Assembly: GCF_000017505.1 (NCBI RefSeq)
Contig: NC_009675.1
Coordinates: 1,240,001 to 1,304,000, forward strand
Direction of reading: 5' to 3'
Length of the DNA stretch: 64,000 nt
From: Anaeromyxobacter sp. Fw109-5
GTDB taxonomy: Bacteria > Myxococcota > Myxococcia > Myxococcales > Anaeromyxobacteraceae
Of the stretch, positions 28,419 to 38,245 are shown in pieces; position 1 is the stretch's first letter, and each line of letters starts with the position of its first letter. The notes beneath the pieces were generated by a model. That model did no database searches and was not told where the DNA came from. It saw only the letters and a program-made list of their open reading frames with translations. The position numbers were made by a program, and so were the translations under genes.

Positions 28419-29981
28419 ATGCGAGACTCCAACGACCCCCGCGGCGATGACCTCGGCGCGACCGAGCGCGAGATCATCGCGCACCGCGCCAAGAAGGCCG
28501 AGGCGCTCCGCGCGCTCGGCGTGAACCCCTACGGCAACGGCCACCAGCCCGAGCACCTCTCCAAGGACCTGCGCGACCGGTACGGAGACGCTCCCGCCGA
28601 GGAGATCGCCAAGGCGCCCGGCGCCTGGTCGATCGCCGGCCGGGTGCTGGCGGTCCGCCCGTTCGGCAAGGCCGCCTTCCTCAAGGTCCGCGACGCCGCG
28701 GGCGAGCTGCAGGTCTGGCTCAAGAAGGACCGGCTCCCGGAGCGGGACTTCGAGATCTACAAGCAGCTCGACATCGGCGACATCGTCGCCGCGCAGGGCG
28801 GCGCCACCCGCACCAAGACGGGCGAGCTGACGCTCGAGGCGAGCGGGTTCACCATCCTCACCAAGTCGATGCGCCCTCTGCCCGAGAAGTGGCACGGGCT
28901 CACCGACGTCGAGCAGCGCTACCGGCAGCGGTACCTCGATCTCGTGGCCACCCCGGGCGTCCGCGACACGTTCGTGAAGCGGGCGCGCATCGTCTCCACC
29001 ATCCGCCGCTTCCTGGACGGACGCGGCTACCTCGAGGTGGAGACGCCCACGCTCCACAAGCCGGAGGAGGCCGGCGGGGCGGCGGCCCGCCCGTTCGAGA
29101 CGCACCACAACGCGCTCGACCTGGACCTGAAGCTCCGCATCGCGACCGAGCTCCACCTGAAGCGCCTGGTGGTGGGCGGGTTCGATCGCGTCTACGAGAT
29201 CGGCCGCATCTGGCGGAACGAGGGGATCGACCGGCGCCACAACCCGGAGTTCACCAGCATCGAGTTCTACCAGGCGTACGCCACCGCCGAAGACCTGATG
29301 CGCCTCACGGAGGAGCTCTTCCACGCGCTCGCCGTGGAGGTGACCGGCGCGCCGGTGGTGACCTTCCAGGGCCAGGCCATCGACCTCACGCCGCCGTACC
29401 CGCGGGTGTCGCTCGTCCAGGAGGCGGCGCGCGAGCTCGGCCTGTCGGTCGAGGACGCCCTCTCCGGCCGCGGCCTCGCCGAGGCGCTGGCCCGCGCGGC
29501 CGCGCGCGAGAACGAGTCCGAGGACGCCTGGAAGCTGGAGCAGGCGGCGAAGCGATCTCCCGGCGAGGCGCTCGCCGCGGTGTTCGAGGTCTTCGGCGAG
29601 CCTCGGTTGGCGAAGGACCGGCCGTCCTTCGTGGTCGACTGGCCGATCGAGACCAGCCCGCTCTCGAGGCGCCGGGACTCCGACCCGCGGCTCGTCGATC
29701 GCTTCGAGCTGTTCGCCGGCGGCATGGAGTGCGCGAACGCGTTCTCGGAGCTGAACGATCCCGTCGATCAGCGCGCGCGCTTCGAGGCGCAGGTGAACGC
29801 GCGCGCCGCCGGCGACGAGGAGGCGATGCCGTACGACGAGGACTTCGTGCGCGCCCTCGAGCACGGCATGCCGCCCACGGCAGGAGAGGGGATCGGCATC
29901 GACCGGGTGGCGATGCTGCTCACCGACTCGGCGTCGATCCGGGACGTGATCCTGTTCCCGCTGCTCAAGACCCGGGAGTGA
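28419..29981 (+). CDS. lysS: Lysyl-tRNA synthetase, class II
   Basis: 520 aa, the usual length. An N-terminal OB-fold anticodon-binding domain (about 70-160) precedes the class II core. Motif 2 lies at VYEIGRIWRNEGIDRRHNPE and motif 3 at GEGIGIDRVAMLLTD, followed by SIRDVILFP, typical of LysRS. It charges tRNA-Lys. The lolC/E-like permease gene starts one nt after the stop, so the synthetase heads an operon with a lipoprotein exporter, an arrangement that is linked by position and not by pathway. Confidence 0.97.
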   Translation: MRDSNDPRGDDLGATEREIIAHRAKKAEALRALGVNPYGNGHQPEHLSKDLRDRYGDAPAEEIAKAPGAWSIAGRVLAVRPFGKAAFLKVRDAAGELQVWLKKDRLPERDFEIYKQLDIGDIVAAQGGATRTKTGELTLEASGFTILTKSMRPLPEKWHGLTDVEQRYRQRYLDLVATPGVRDTFVKRARIVSTIRRFLDGRGYLEVETPTLHKPEEAGGAAARPFETHHNALDLDLKLRIATELHLKRLVVGGFDRVYEIGRIWRNEGIDRRHNPEFTSIEFYQAYATAEDLMRLTEELFHALAVEVTGAPVVTFQGQAIDLTPPYPRVSLVQEAARELGLSVEDALSGRGLAEALARAAARENESEDAWKLEQAAKRSPGEALAAVFEVFGEPRLAKDRPSFVVDWPIETSPLSRRRDSDPRLVDRFELFAGGMECANAFSELNDPVDQRARFEAQVNARAAGDEEAMPYDEDFVRALEHGMPPTAGEGIGIDRVAMLLTDSASIRDVILFPLLKTRE

Positions 29982-29982
29982 C

Positions 29983-31968
29983 GTGAGCGAGAAGCGCATG
30001 CACGAGCGCGCCGTCGCCGGCGGCGAGGCCGCTGCGGAGCGGAGCGCGCTCGCCGCCCGGCCGAGGGCGCCCGAGGGCGCCGGCGGCGGTCACCCCGCGG
30101 CGCCCGTCTTCTCCGTGCCCGCCTTCGCGCTCGTCCTGCTCGGGCTCATGGTCTCGGCGGCGCTGGCGCCGCTCGCCACCGCCTTCTTCGGCGATCGGCT
30201 CTCGCTCCCGGGCCCGCTCGCGACCGGCCTGGCCGCGCTCACCGCCGCGCTCGCGGGCGCGGCCCTCGGCGTCGCCGCGGCGTGGGTGGGGCGGCGCATC
30301 GCGTTCTACGAGCTCGCCGCCGCGTTCCTCCTCTGGGCGGCCGGCGTGGCGGTGGTGGTCGCCTTCCTGCCGGGCGTGCGGGAGCGCTCCGCGGCGCTCC
30401 AGGCGCTCGAGGCGCAGGGGACGCTCGTGCTCGTCCTCGGGCTGCTCGGGGCCGGGCTCCTCTCGGCGACCGCCGTGTTCGTCGGCTCGACCCTGGCCTA
30501 CCTCGCGGTCGGGACCGGCCGCCTCGACGCGTCGCTCTCCTACGAGCTGTTCGTCGCGCGGAGCCACCTGCGGCTCAGCCCGCGCACGCTCGCCGCCCTC
30601 TTCGCCCTCGTCGTGACGGGGCTCGTCCCGGGCATCGTCCTCGGCCTCGCCTGGTCTCTCCTGCGCGACGCGCGCGAGCGCCGCGCCTACCGCCGCGGCG
30701 AGCTCTTCGTCCGCCCGCGCATGCCGGCGACGCTGCTCATGACGCTCATCTCCATCGGCGGCGTCGCCATCGGCGTGTGGGCGCTCACCGTGGTCCTCTC
30801 GGTGATGAGCGGCTTCGAGGCCGACCTGAAGCAGAAGATCCTGGGCCAGAACGCCCACGGCATGCTGCTCACCTACGGCCAGGACGAGCTCACCGACTGG
30901 CGCGCCACGCGCCAGCGCGTGCTCGTCGTCCCGGGGGTCGAGGGCGCGACGCCCATCCTCTACAACGAGGTGATGCTGTCGGCGGGGCAGAACCTCACCG
31001 GCGCCATCGTGAAGGGCATCGACGTCGCGTCGGTCGGCACCGTCACCGAGCTGCCGCGGTCGATCGAGGAGGGGAAGCTCGAGTGGCTCGAGCAGCCCGG
31101 GCGGATCCCGCTGCCGGGCCGCGACGAGCGCGCCGCGGAGGGCGAGGGGCGCCCCCCCGCCCGCGCCGGGAAGACCCTGCCCGGCATCGTCGTCGGGCGC
31201 GAGCTCGCCCGGGCGCTGCGCGTGTTCGTGGGCGATCAGGTGAACGTGGTCTCGCCGTTCGGAGACCTCGGCCCGGCGGGCCCCCAGCCGAAGAGCCGGC
31301 CGTTCCGCGTCGCCGCCATCTTCCACAGCGGGATGTTCGAGTACGACTCGAAGTTCGCCTACGTCGACCTCGCGGAGGGCCAGCGCTTCTTCGGCACCGG
31401 CGACTCCATCACGGCGTTCGAGCTGAAGGTGCACGACCCGGACGCCGCGCGGGCCGTCATGGGGCGGGTGGTGTTCGAGCTCGGCGGGTGGCCCTACCGG
31501 GCCCGCGACTGGACCGAGCTGAACCGGAGCCTCTTCTCCGCCCTCCAGACCGAGAAGGTCGTGATGGCGGTGATCCTCGGCTTCATCGTGCTCGTCGCGA
31601 CGTTCACGATCGTCGCGACCCTCGTCATGCTCGTCCTCGAGAAGCGCAAGGAGATCGGCGTCCTCAAGTCCATGGGGGCCGGGGTGCCGAGCATCATGAA
31701 GATCTTCATGGCCGAGGGCGTCATCATCGGCGGGGTCGGGACCGCGTTCGGCCTGCTGCTCGGCTACGGCACCTGCCTGCTCGTGGACAAGGTCGGCATC
31801 CCGCTCGACCCGGAGGTCTACTACATCTCCAACCTGCCGGTGGTGATCGACCCTTCGCAGTTCGCGCTCGTCGCGCTCGCCGCGCTCGCGCTGTCGTACC
31901 TCGCGACGCTCTACCCGGCGACGAAGGCGGCCCGCCTCAACCCGGTCGACGGGCTGCGGAGCGAGTGA
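29983..31968 (+). CDS. lolC: Lipoprotein-releasing ABC permease (LolC/LolE) with extra N-terminal membrane segment
   Basis: 661 aa, far longer than LolC/E (~400-415). The C-terminal part is canonical: [23 protein letters not shown] (TM1 of the MacB/LolE fold), a periplasmic domain beginning [12 protein letters not shown], then three TM helices with the coupling motif [14 protein letters not shown] and the tail [15 protein letters not shown]. Residues 1-240 carry about five additional hydrophobic helices (near 42-69, 79-102, 107-128, 145-176 and 203-228). Within them, [14 protein letters not shown] resembles the family start FELFIALRYLR, so part of the extra sequence is an insertion after that motif. 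The gene lies next to lolD, overlapping it by one base. Confidence 0.85.
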   Translation: MSEKRMHERAVAGGEAAAERSALAARPRAPEGAGGGHPAAPVFSVPAFALVLLGLMVSAALAPLATAFFGDRLSLPGPLATGLAALTAALAGAALGVAAAWVGRRIAFYELAAAFLLWAAGVAVVVAFLPGVRERSAALQALEAQGTLVLVLGLLGAGLLSATAVFVGSTLAYLAVGTGRLDASLSYELFVARSHLRLSPRTLAALFALVVTGLVPGIVLGLAWSLLRDARERRAYRRGELFVRPRMPATLLMTLISIGGVAIGVWALTVVLSVMSGFEADLKQKILGQNAHGMLLTYGQDELTDWRATRQRVLVVPGVEGATPILYNEVMLSAGQNLTGAIVKGIDVASVGTVTELPRSIEEGKLEWLEQPGRIPLPGRDERAAEGEGRPPARAGKTLPGIVVGRELARALRVFVGDQVNVVSPFGDLGPAGPQPKSRPFRVAAIFHSGMFEYDSKFAYVDLAEGQRFFGTGDSITAFELKVHDPDAARAVMGRVVFELGGWPYRARDWTELNRSLFSALQTEKVVMAVILGFIVLVATFTIVATLVMLVLEKRKEIGVLKSMGAGVPSIMKIFMAEGVIIGGVGTAFGLLLGYGTCLLVDKVGIPLDPEVYYISNLPVVIDPSQFALVALAALALSYLATLYPATKAARLNPVDGLRSE

Positions 31969-32642
31969 TGACCTCCCCGTTCGTGCGCATCGAGGGGCTC
32001 ACCAAGACCTACCTCATGGGCGACAAGCGGCTCGAGGTGCTGCGCGGCATCGACCTCGAGATCGCGGCGGGAGAGCTCGTCGCGCTCACCGGGCCGTCCG
32101 GGGCGGGGAAGAGCACCTTCCTCCATCTCCTGGGCACCCTCGACGTGCCGACCGGCGGCCGGATCCTCTTCGACGACGAGGATCCCTTCGAGCGTGGCGA
32201 GGAGGGTCTCGCCGGGTTCCGCAACCAGACGGTGGGGTTCGTGTTCCAGAGCCACCACCTGCTCCCGGAGTTCACCGCGCTCGAGAACGCCATGATGCCG
32301 GCCCTCATCCGCCGCGTGCCGCGGTCGGAGGCGCGGCGCCGCGCGACCGAGATGCTCTCCCTGGTCGGCCTCGCCGAGCGGGCCGAGCACCACCCCGGGG
32401 AGCTGTCCGGCGGCGAGCAGCAGCGCGTGGCGCTCGCGCGCGCGCTCTGCCTGCGGCCGCGGCTGCTCCTCGCCGACGAGCCGACCGGCAACCTCGACCC
32501 GGCGACGGCGGAGGGCATCCACGCGCTCATCGCCGATCTCAACGCGCGGATGGGCATCACGGCGGTGGTCGTCACGCACAACGAGCGGCTCGCCTCGTCG
32601 CTGCCGCGACGGCTCCGGCTCGAGCGAGGGCGGCTCGCGTGA
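31968..32642 (+). CDS. lolD: Lipoprotein-releasing ABC ATPase
   Basis: 224 aa, full length. Walker A GPSGAGKS (42-49), Q-loop [17 protein letters not shown] (characteristic of LolD/MacB ATPases), signature LSGGEQQR, Walker [13 protein letters not shown] and switch His in VVTHN. It powers release of outer-membrane lipoproteins from the inner membrane together with the permease just upstream. The ATG overlaps the permease stop (TGATG). No lolA or lolB is seen in this window. Confidence 0.95.
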   Translation: MTSPFVRIEGLTKTYLMGDKRLEVLRGIDLEIAAGELVALTGPSGAGKSTFLHLLGTLDVPTGGRILFDDEDPFERGEEGLAGFRNQTVGFVFQSHHLLPEFTALENAMMPALIRRVPRSEARRRATEMLSLVGLAERAEHHPGELSGGEQQRVALARALCLRPRLLLADEPTGNLDPATAEGIHALIADLNARMGITAVVVTHNERLASSLPRRLRLERGRLA

Positions 32643-32695
32643 GCTTTCCGGCGCGCGTCGTCCGGGGGCCGCGTCCGCGGCCGGAAGGAAGACGT

Positions 32696-32724
32696 TTGAG
32701 CTTTTCGGGGCATCGGTTTAGATT
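32696..32724 (+). promoter_or_regulatory. sigma-70 promoter of bamA-lpx operon
   Basis: -35 TTGAGC (32696-32701), 17-bp spacer, -10 TAGATT (32719-32724). The predicted start is near 32731, four nt before the GTG at 32735, so the bamA mRNA would be almost leaderless. This also argues against the earlier in-frame GTG at 32639. Confidence 0.6.
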
Positions 32725-32734
32725 CCGCGGCTCC

Positions 32735-35158
32735 GTGAAGGGACCGACCGACCACGCGGCCGCGCTCGCCGCGCTCCTCATCGCCAGCGGTGCCGTCCTC
32801 TTCCCGGTCCTCGCGACCGCTCAGGACGCGCCGCCGCCCGCCGTGGCCGCGCAGGGCGCCACCGTCGCCGACGTCAAGATCGAGGGGAACCGGCGCGTCG
32901 AGGTGGACGCGATCCGGAGCGCGATCACGCAGCGCAAGGGGCAGCCCCTCGACCCGCGCGGCGTCGCCAAGGACATCCGGGCGGTGATGAAGCTCGGCTT
33001 CTTCTCGGACGTCGTCGTCGAGCTGCAGGGCACGCCCGACGCGCCCGTCCTCGTGTACCGGGTGACGGAGCGCCCCACCGTCCGCGAGACGCGCATCGAG
33101 GGGAACGACGAGCTGTCCAAGGACGACCTCAAGGACACCGTCGAGCTGAAGGCGTTCTCGATCCTCGATCTCGTGGCCGTCCGCAAGGACGTGAAGAAGA
33201 TCAAGGAGAAGTACGCCGAGAAGGGCTACTACCTCGCCGAGGTCACGCACCGCATCGACGAGCGGCCCGACAACCAGGTCGACGTCGTCTACGTCATCGA
33301 CGAGCGCGCGAAGGTGCAGGTGAAGGAGGTGCGCTTCCTCGGCAACGCGCACGTGGCGGACGGCGAGCTCCTCGCGGTCATGCAGACGCGGCCCGGCGGG
33401 TACCTCTCCCTGCTGAGCTCGATGGGCACGTACCGGGAGGAGGCGTTCCAGCACGACCTCCAGGGCGTCCAGGCCGTCTACCTCGACCGCGGCTACGTGA
33501 ACGTGAAGGTCGGGAACCCGTCCATCGCGCTCTCGCCCGACAAGCGGTTCCTGCACATCACCATCCCGGTCGAGGAGGGCGAGCAGTACAAGATCGGCAG
33601 CATCGCCTTCACCGGCCAGCTCCTCGATCGCGAGCCGGCGCTGCGCCGCATCGTGCGCGCCAAGCAGGGCGAGATCTTCTCGCGCTCCAAGATCCAGCAG
33701 GACCTGTTCGCCGTCGGGGACGTGTTCCGCGACCTGGGGTACGCCTACGCGAACGTCACCCCGCTGACGCAGACCGACCCGGCCGCGCGCACCCTCGATC
33801 TCACCTACGAGATCCAGCCGGGGCCGAAGGTCCGCTTCGAGCGCATCGACATCATCGGCAACGACAAGACGCGCGACAAGGTCATCCGCCGCGAGCTGCG
33901 CATCTACGAGGGCGAGCTGTACTCGGGCACCGGCCTGCGCGCCTCCCGCCAGCGCGTGAACGCCCTCGGCTTCTTCGAGACCGTCGACATCACGACGAAG
34001 CAGGGCAGCTCCGAGGACACCATCGTCGCCGTCGTCGAGGTGAAGGAGCGCGCCACCGGCACCTTCCAGGTCGGGGCCGGGTTCTCGTCGTACGAGAACT
34101 TCATCCTCACCGGGCAGATCTCGCAGAACAACTTCTTCGGGTGGGGGCAGACGCTCTCCCTGCAGGTGCAGTGGTCCTCCGTCCGCCAGCTCGGGCAGAT
34201 CCAGTTCGTCGAGCCGTACTTCCTCGACACGAAGTGGACCTTCGCCTTCGACCTGTACGCGACCGAGGGCATCTACACCACGTTCACGCGGCGCGCGGTC
34301 GGCGGCTCGATGACGTGGGGCTACGAGCTGAACGGCCTCGCGCCCTACTGGTCGTTCGCCCGCCACCTCGAGGACATGCGGCTCTTCGCGACGTACACGA
34401 ACGAGCGCGTGGACGTGAGCGCGTCGGGGCTCGCGGCGCAATCCGTCCAGCAGTTCAAGGACGGCACGACCAGCGCGCTGCGCCTGTCCCTCCAGTGGGA
34501 CCGCCGCGACAACCGGCTCTTCCCGACGCGGGGCTTCTTCCTGTCCGGCAGCGCCGAGGTGGCGCCGCCGCTCCTCGCGCCCGAGTCGCTCTTCGGCGAC
34601 GTGATCCTCTTCACGCGGTACGCCGTCGACGCGCGGGCGTACCGGCCCATCTGGCTGGGGCTGGTGGGCCGCGCCAAGCTGACGCTCGGCTACATCCGCG
34701 ACTGGGACTCCCAGCATCGGGTCCCGATCTCCGAGAAGTACTACGTCGGCGGCATCAACTCCGTGCGCGGCTACCGCTACCTGTCCATCTCCCCCGTGGA
34801 GTTCGTGCCGACCTGGCAGGATCCCAGCGCGCGGCGCGGCGCCCTCTACGTCGGCGGCGACAAGCAGGTGGTCCTGAACCTCGAGCTCGAGTTCCCGCTC
34901 TTCAAGGCGGTCGGCGTGCGCGGCGTCGTGTTCAGCGACTTCGGGAACGCCTTCGCCCCCGGCGAGTTCAGCGACCCGAACGTGCCGTACTCGCTCTACA
35001 AGTCGGTCGGCTTCGGCTTCCGCTGGCAGAGCCCGATCGGCCCGCTCCGGTTCGAGTGGGGCATCCCCCTCGACCGCCGCCGCGAGGATCCCGTGAACGG
35101 GGGCGACTACATCGATCAGGCCGTCGACTTCCAGTTCACGATCGGCAACTTCTTCTGA
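32735..35158 (+). CDS. bamA: Outer-membrane protein assembly factor BamA
   Basis: 807 aa from the GTG at 32735. That start gives a clean signal peptide ([20 protein letters not shown], cleaved near ATAQD) and fits the promoter; the GTG at 32639 (overlapping the lolD stop) would add 32 basic residues ahead of it. Five POTRA domains follow (about 40-400; each begins like [20 protein letters not shown] or [20 protein letters not shown]), then the 16-strand barrel. The barrel holds the loop-6 VRGY motif in [16 protein letters not shown], and the chain ends in an aromatic residue (FQFTIGNFF). It inserts beta-barrel proteins into the outer membrane. The usual partners ompH, lpxD, fabZ and lpxA follow. 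Confidence 0.95.
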   Translation: MKGPTDHAAALAALLIASGAVLFPVLATAQDAPPPAVAAQGATVADVKIEGNRRVEVDAIRSAITQRKGQPLDPRGVAKDIRAVMKLGFFSDVVVELQGTPDAPVLVYRVTERPTVRETRIEGNDELSKDDLKDTVELKAFSILDLVAVRKDVKKIKEKYAEKGYYLAEVTHRIDERPDNQVDVVYVIDERAKVQVKEVRFLGNAHVADGELLAVMQTRPGGYLSLLSSMGTYREEAFQHDLQGVQAVYLDRGYVNVKVGNPSIALSPDKRFLHITIPVEEGEQYKIGSIAFTGQLLDREPALRRIVRAKQGEIFSRSKIQQDLFAVGDVFRDLGYAYANVTPLTQTDPAARTLDLTYEIQPGPKVRFERIDIIGNDKTRDKVIRRELRIYEGELYSGTGLRASRQRVNALGFFETVDITTKQGSSEDTIVAVVEVKERATGTFQVGAGFSSYENFILTGQISQNNFFGWGQTLSLQVQWSSVRQLGQIQFVEPYFLDTKWTFAFDLYATEGIYTTFTRRAVGGSMTWGYELNGLAPYWSFARHLEDMRLFATYTNERVDVSASGLAAQSVQQFKDGTTSALRLSLQWDRRDNRLFPTRGFFLSGSAEVAPPLLAPESLFGDVILFTRYAVDARAYRPIWLGLVGRAKLTLGYIRDWDSQHRVPISEKYYVGGINSVRGYRYLSISPVEFVPTWQDPSARRGALYVGGDKQVVLNLELEFPLFKAVGVRGVVFSDFGNAFAPGEFSDPNVPYSLYKSVGFGFRWQSPIGPLRFEWGIPLDRRREDPVNGGDYIDQAVDFQFTIGNFF

Positions 35159-35181
35159 TCGCCGAAGGAAAGGAGCACCCG

Positions 35182-35748
35182 ATGCGACTCGCCCTGCGCC
35201 TCACCGCCGTCCTCGCCCTCCTGGCGTCCACCGCCGCCCGCGCCGAGACCAAGCTCGGCTTCGTGGACCTGCAGCGCGCCCTGAACGAGATCGAGGAGGG
35301 CAAGTCCGCCAAGGCCACCCTCAAGAAGGACTTCGACGAGAAGCAGAAGCAGCTCGACGCGAAGAAGGCCGAGTTCGACAAGCTGCGCCAGGAGTTCGAG
35401 AAGCAGGCGGTCGTGATGGCCGAGCAGGCGCGGCGCGACAAGGCCGCGGAGCTCGACCGCAAGGCGAACGACCTGCAGCAGTTCTGGGGACAGCTCCAGA
35501 AGGACCTGTCCGAGCGCGAGCGCGAGGTGACGCGCGGCATCTTCGACAAGATGGCCGCCATCGTGCGCGGGATCGCCGAGGCCGACGGGTTCACGATGGT
35601 GCTGGAGCGCACCGACTCCGGGCTCGTGTTCGCGGCCCCGGCGCTCGATCTCACGAACGAGCTCATCCGCAAGTACAACGCGAAGTACCCCGCCGGCGCC
35701 GCCAAGAAGCCCGCCGCGGCGAAGCCGGCCGCCCCGGCGAAGAAGTGA
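35182..35748 (+). CDS. skp: OmpH/Skp-family periplasmic chaperone
   Basis: 188 aa. Signal peptide cleaved after ARA, then KLGFVDLQRALNEIEEGKSAK, the standard start of mature Skp/OmpH. A long charged coiled coil (about 45-120) forms the tentacles that hold unfolded outer-membrane proteins. The C-terminal LERTDSGLVFAAPALDLTNELI completes the trimer body. The tail is Ala/Lys/Pro-rich (AAKKPAAAKPAAPAKK), an addition compared with E. coli Skp. It lies between bamA and lpxD, the common order. Confidence 0.93.
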   Translation: MRLALRLTAVLALLASTAARAETKLGFVDLQRALNEIEEGKSAKATLKKDFDEKQKQLDAKKAEFDKLRQEFEKQAVVMAEQARRDKAAELDRKANDLQQFWGQLQKDLSEREREVTRGIFDKMAAIVRGIAEADGFTMVLERTDSGLVFAAPALDLTNELIRKYNAKYPAGAAKKPAAAKPAAPAKK

Positions 35749-35755
35749 GGTGACC

Positions 35756-36814
35756 GTGACGTTCACGCTCGCGGAGCTCGCCTCCCGGGTCGGCGGCGAG
35801 GTCGTCGGCGACGGGGCGCTGGTGGTGGAGGGCGTCGCGCCGCTCGAGGACGCGGGCCCGCACGACGTCTCGTTCTTCTCGAACCGGAAGTACCGGAAGG
35901 CCTTCGAGGCCTCGCGGGCCGGCGTGGTGGTGGTGGAGCCGGACGCCGAGATCCCTGCGGGCCGGACGGTGCTGCGGGCACGGAACGCCTACCTCGCGTT
36001 CGCCAAGATCTCGACCCTCTTCCACCCGCCCCAGGAGCCGCTCCCCGAGATCGCCCCCGAGGCGGTCATCCACCCGAGCGCGCGGGTGCACCCGAGCGCG
36101 CAGGTGATGCCGCTCGCCTCGATCGGCCCCGACGCCGTGATCGGCGCGCGCACCATCGTCCACCCCGGCGTGCACGTCTGCGAGGGCGCGCGCGTCGGCG
36201 AGGACTGCCTGCTGTACCCGAACGTCGTGATCCGCGAGCGCTGCGTGGTGGGGAACCGCGTCATCCTGCAGCCCGGCTGCGTCATCGGCTCGGACGGCTT
36301 CGGCTTCGCCTTCGATCCGGACGGCGAGGGGCACGGGCCGCGCCACTTCAAGGTGCCGCAGGCCGGGATCGCCGTCGTCGAGGACGACGTGGAGATCGGC
36401 GCGAACGCCTGCATCGACCGCGCGACCCTCGGCGCGACGCGCGTGGGGCGCGGCACCAAGATCGACAACCTCGTCCAGCTCGGCCACAACGTGGAGCTCG
36501 GGCCGCTCTGCCTCATCGTGGCGCAGGTCGGCATCGCCGGCTCGACGAAGCTCGGCATGGGCGTGGTCGCCGCCGGGCAGGTCGGGATCATCGGGCACCT
36601 GAACATCGGCGACGGCGTGAAGATGGGCGCCCAGTCCGGCATCGCGGGCGACGTCGCGGCGGGCGACACGGTGAGCGGCACGCCCGCGCAGCCGCACGCG
36701 GACTGGCTGCGCTCGCAGGCGGCCCTGCGGCAGCTGCCGGACCTGCGCCGCGAGGTGAAGGAGCTCCGCCGCGAGCTCGACCGGCTGCGCGCCGGCAAGG
36801 AGGGGAAGCCATGA
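35756..36814 (+). CDS. lpxD: UDP-3-O-acylglucosamine N-acyltransferase
   Basis: 352 aa. An N-terminal uridine-binding domain (about 1-95; VSFFSNRKYRKAFEAS) precedes a left-handed beta-helix of hexapeptide repeats (IGPDAVIG, VHVCEGARVGED and so on). The catalytic region has QLGHNVELG with the active-site His. A C-terminal helix rich in Leu/Arg/Glu forms the trimer coiled coil. It adds the N-linked acyl chain in the third step of lipid A synthesis. I chose GTG 35756 because GAGG lies 6-7 nt upstream; GTG 35750 has no room for a ribosome-binding site. Confidence 0.95.
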   Translation: MTFTLAELASRVGGEVVGDGALVVEGVAPLEDAGPHDVSFFSNRKYRKAFEASRAGVVVVEPDAEIPAGRTVLRARNAYLAFAKISTLFHPPQEPLPEIAPEAVIHPSARVHPSAQVMPLASIGPDAVIGARTIVHPGVHVCEGARVGEDCLLYPNVVIRERCVVGNRVILQPGCVIGSDGFGFAFDPDGEGHGPRHFKVPQAGIAVVEDDVEIGANACIDRATLGATRVGRGTKIDNLVQLGHNVELGPLCLIVAQVGIAGSTKLGMGVVAAGQVGIIGHLNIGDGVKMGAQSGIAGDVAAGDTVSGTPAQPHADWLRSQAALRQLPDLRREVKELRRELDRLRAGKEGKP

Positions 36815-37287
36815 GCGCCGAGCGCGCATCCGCCCCGGTGATGGACGTCGAGGCGATCCAGCGGATCCTGCCGCACCGGCCGCCCTTCCTGCTCGTCGAC
36901 CGGGTCGTCGCGGTCGAGCCGGGCGTCCGGCTCGTCGCCTGGAAGTCGGTGACGATGAACGAGCCGTTCTTCGTCGGTCACTTCCCCGGGAAGCCGGTGA
37001 TGCCGGGCGTGCTGATCCTCGAGGCGCTCGCGCAGGCCTGCGCGCTCCTCGCGGTCAAGTCGATGGGCCCGGACGAGGACGTGGACGAGAAGATCACCTA
37101 CCTCATGTCCATCGACGGCGCGAAGTTCCGCCGCCCGGTGGTGCCGGGCGACCGGCTCGAGCTGCACGTCGAGGTGGTGAAGCGCAAGGGCGCCATCTGG
37201 CGGCAGAAGGGGACCGCGATCGTGGACGGGCAGACCGTCGCCGAGGCGGACTTCATGGCGATGCTCGCCGACCGCGAGCAGGAGTAA
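36811..37287 (+). CDS. fabZ: 3-hydroxyacyl-ACP dehydratase FabZ
   Basis: 158 aa hot-dog fold enzyme. HRPPFLLVDRV (22-32) and the catalytic pair H57 (GHFPGKPVMPGV) and E71 (ILEALAQ) are in place. It dehydrates 3-hydroxyacyl-ACP in fatty acid elongation and competes with LpxA/LpxD for hydroxyacyl-ACP, which explains its conserved place between them. The ATG overlaps the lpxD stop (ATGA), preceded by AAGGAGGGG. Confidence 0.96.
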   Translation: MSAERASAPVMDVEAIQRILPHRPPFLLVDRVVAVEPGVRLVAWKSVTMNEPFFVGHFPGKPVMPGVLILEALAQACALLAVKSMGPDEDVDEKITYLMSIDGAKFRRPVVPGDRLELHVEVVKRKGAIWRQKGTAIVDGQTVAEADFMAMLADREQE

Positions 37288-37305
37288 CAGGACGGAGGGA
37301 GCGAG

Positions 37306-38079
37306 ATGGCCATCCACCCCACCGCCGTCGTCGAGCCGGGCGCCCAGGTCGATCCGTCCGCCGAGATCGGCGCGCTCGCGGTCGTCGGGCCGCACGTGCG
37401 CGTGGGCCCGCGCACCGTCGTGGGCCCGCACGCCGTCCTCGCGGGGCGCACCACCCTCGGCGAGGGCAACCGGATCTTCCCCCACGCGGTCGTGGGCGAG
37501 GTGCCGCAGGACCTCAAGTACCGGGGCGAGCCGACCGAGCTCGTCGTGGGCGACCGGAACACGTTCCGCGAGGGCGTCACCATCAGCACGGGCACGGTCC
37601 AGGGCGGCGGGGTCACGCGCATCGGCTCGGGCTGCCTGTTCATGGCGAACAGCCACGTCGGCCACGACTGCGTGATCGGCGACGGCGCGATCATCGCGAA
37701 CTCGGTGGCGCTCGCCGGGCACGTCGAGCTCGAGGACCACGTCCACTTCAGCGGCCTCGCGGCCGCGCACCAGTTCTGCCGCATCGGCCGGCTCGCCTTC
37801 GTCTCCGGCCTCACCGGCGTCACGATGGACGTCCCGCCGTTCTGCACCGTCGCCGGCCCCCGCGCCGAGCTCGCGGGCCTGAACGCCGTGGGGATGCAGC
37901 GCGCCGGGCTGAGCGAGGAGCGCATCGGCCGCGTGAAGCAGGCCTACAAGATCGTGTTCCGCTCCAACCTGGGGCTCGCCGAGGCGATCGCGCAGGTGGA
38001 GGCGGAGCTGGGGATGCACGAGGACGTGGCGCACTTCGTCCGCTTCCTGAAGGGCACCCAGCGCGGCATCACGCGGTAA
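37306..38079 (+). CDS. lpxA: UDP-N-acetylglucosamine acyltransferase
   Basis: 257 aa trimeric left-handed beta-helix enzyme that starts lipid A synthesis. Hexapeptide repeats run from residue 3 (HPTAVVEPGAQVDPSAEIG). The catalytic His is H120 in NSHVGHDCVIGD (H125 in E. coli), and AAHQFCRIG and TGVTMDVPPFC follow in the expected places. The C-terminal helical domain is normal. GGAGGGAG precedes the ATG. A GC-rich repeat separates it from lpxI. Confidence 0.96.
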   Translation: MAIHPTAVVEPGAQVDPSAEIGALAVVGPHVRVGPRTVVGPHAVLAGRTTLGEGNRIFPHAVVGEVPQDLKYRGEPTELVVGDRNTFREGVTISTGTVQGGGVTRIGSGCLFMANSHVGHDCVIGDGAIIANSVALAGHVELEDHVHFSGLAAAHQFCRIGRLAFVSGLTGVTMDVPPFCTVAGPRAELAGLNAVGMQRAGLSEERIGRVKQAYKIVFRSNLGLAEAIAQVEAELGMHEDVAHFVRFLKGTQRGITR

Positions 38080-38106
38080 ACGACCAACCCATGATTCGCA
38101 AACAAT

Positions 38107-38240
38107 CGACGAGCGAAGCGAGCCCGCCGGGGCGCCACCGCGATGGCGGCGAAGCCGCGCGCGGTGGTGCACGGGACCCGGCGAGCCGGGGTGGGGCCCC
38201 GACGAGCTTCGCTCGGCGGGGCGGGGGCGCAGCCCCCGTT
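38107..38240. repeat. GC-rich repeat-like insert between lpxA and lpxI
   Basis: ~134 bp built from repeated and inverted pieces. CGACGAGCGAAGCGAGCCC near the left end is echoed by CGACGAGCTTCGCTCGG near the right end, and the element closes with the hairpin GGGGGCGCAGCCCCC. It carries no gene and interrupts an otherwise tight operon. It looks like a dispersed intergenic element; other copies of this type are not seen in the window. Confidence 0.45.
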
Positions 38241-38245
38241 TAGAG

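Noticed and set aside
29983-30300. A separate small membrane gene at the start of the LolC/E frame
   Set aside because: The frame is continuous into the canonical permease with no stop or ribosome-binding site between, so I treat it as one protein with an extension.
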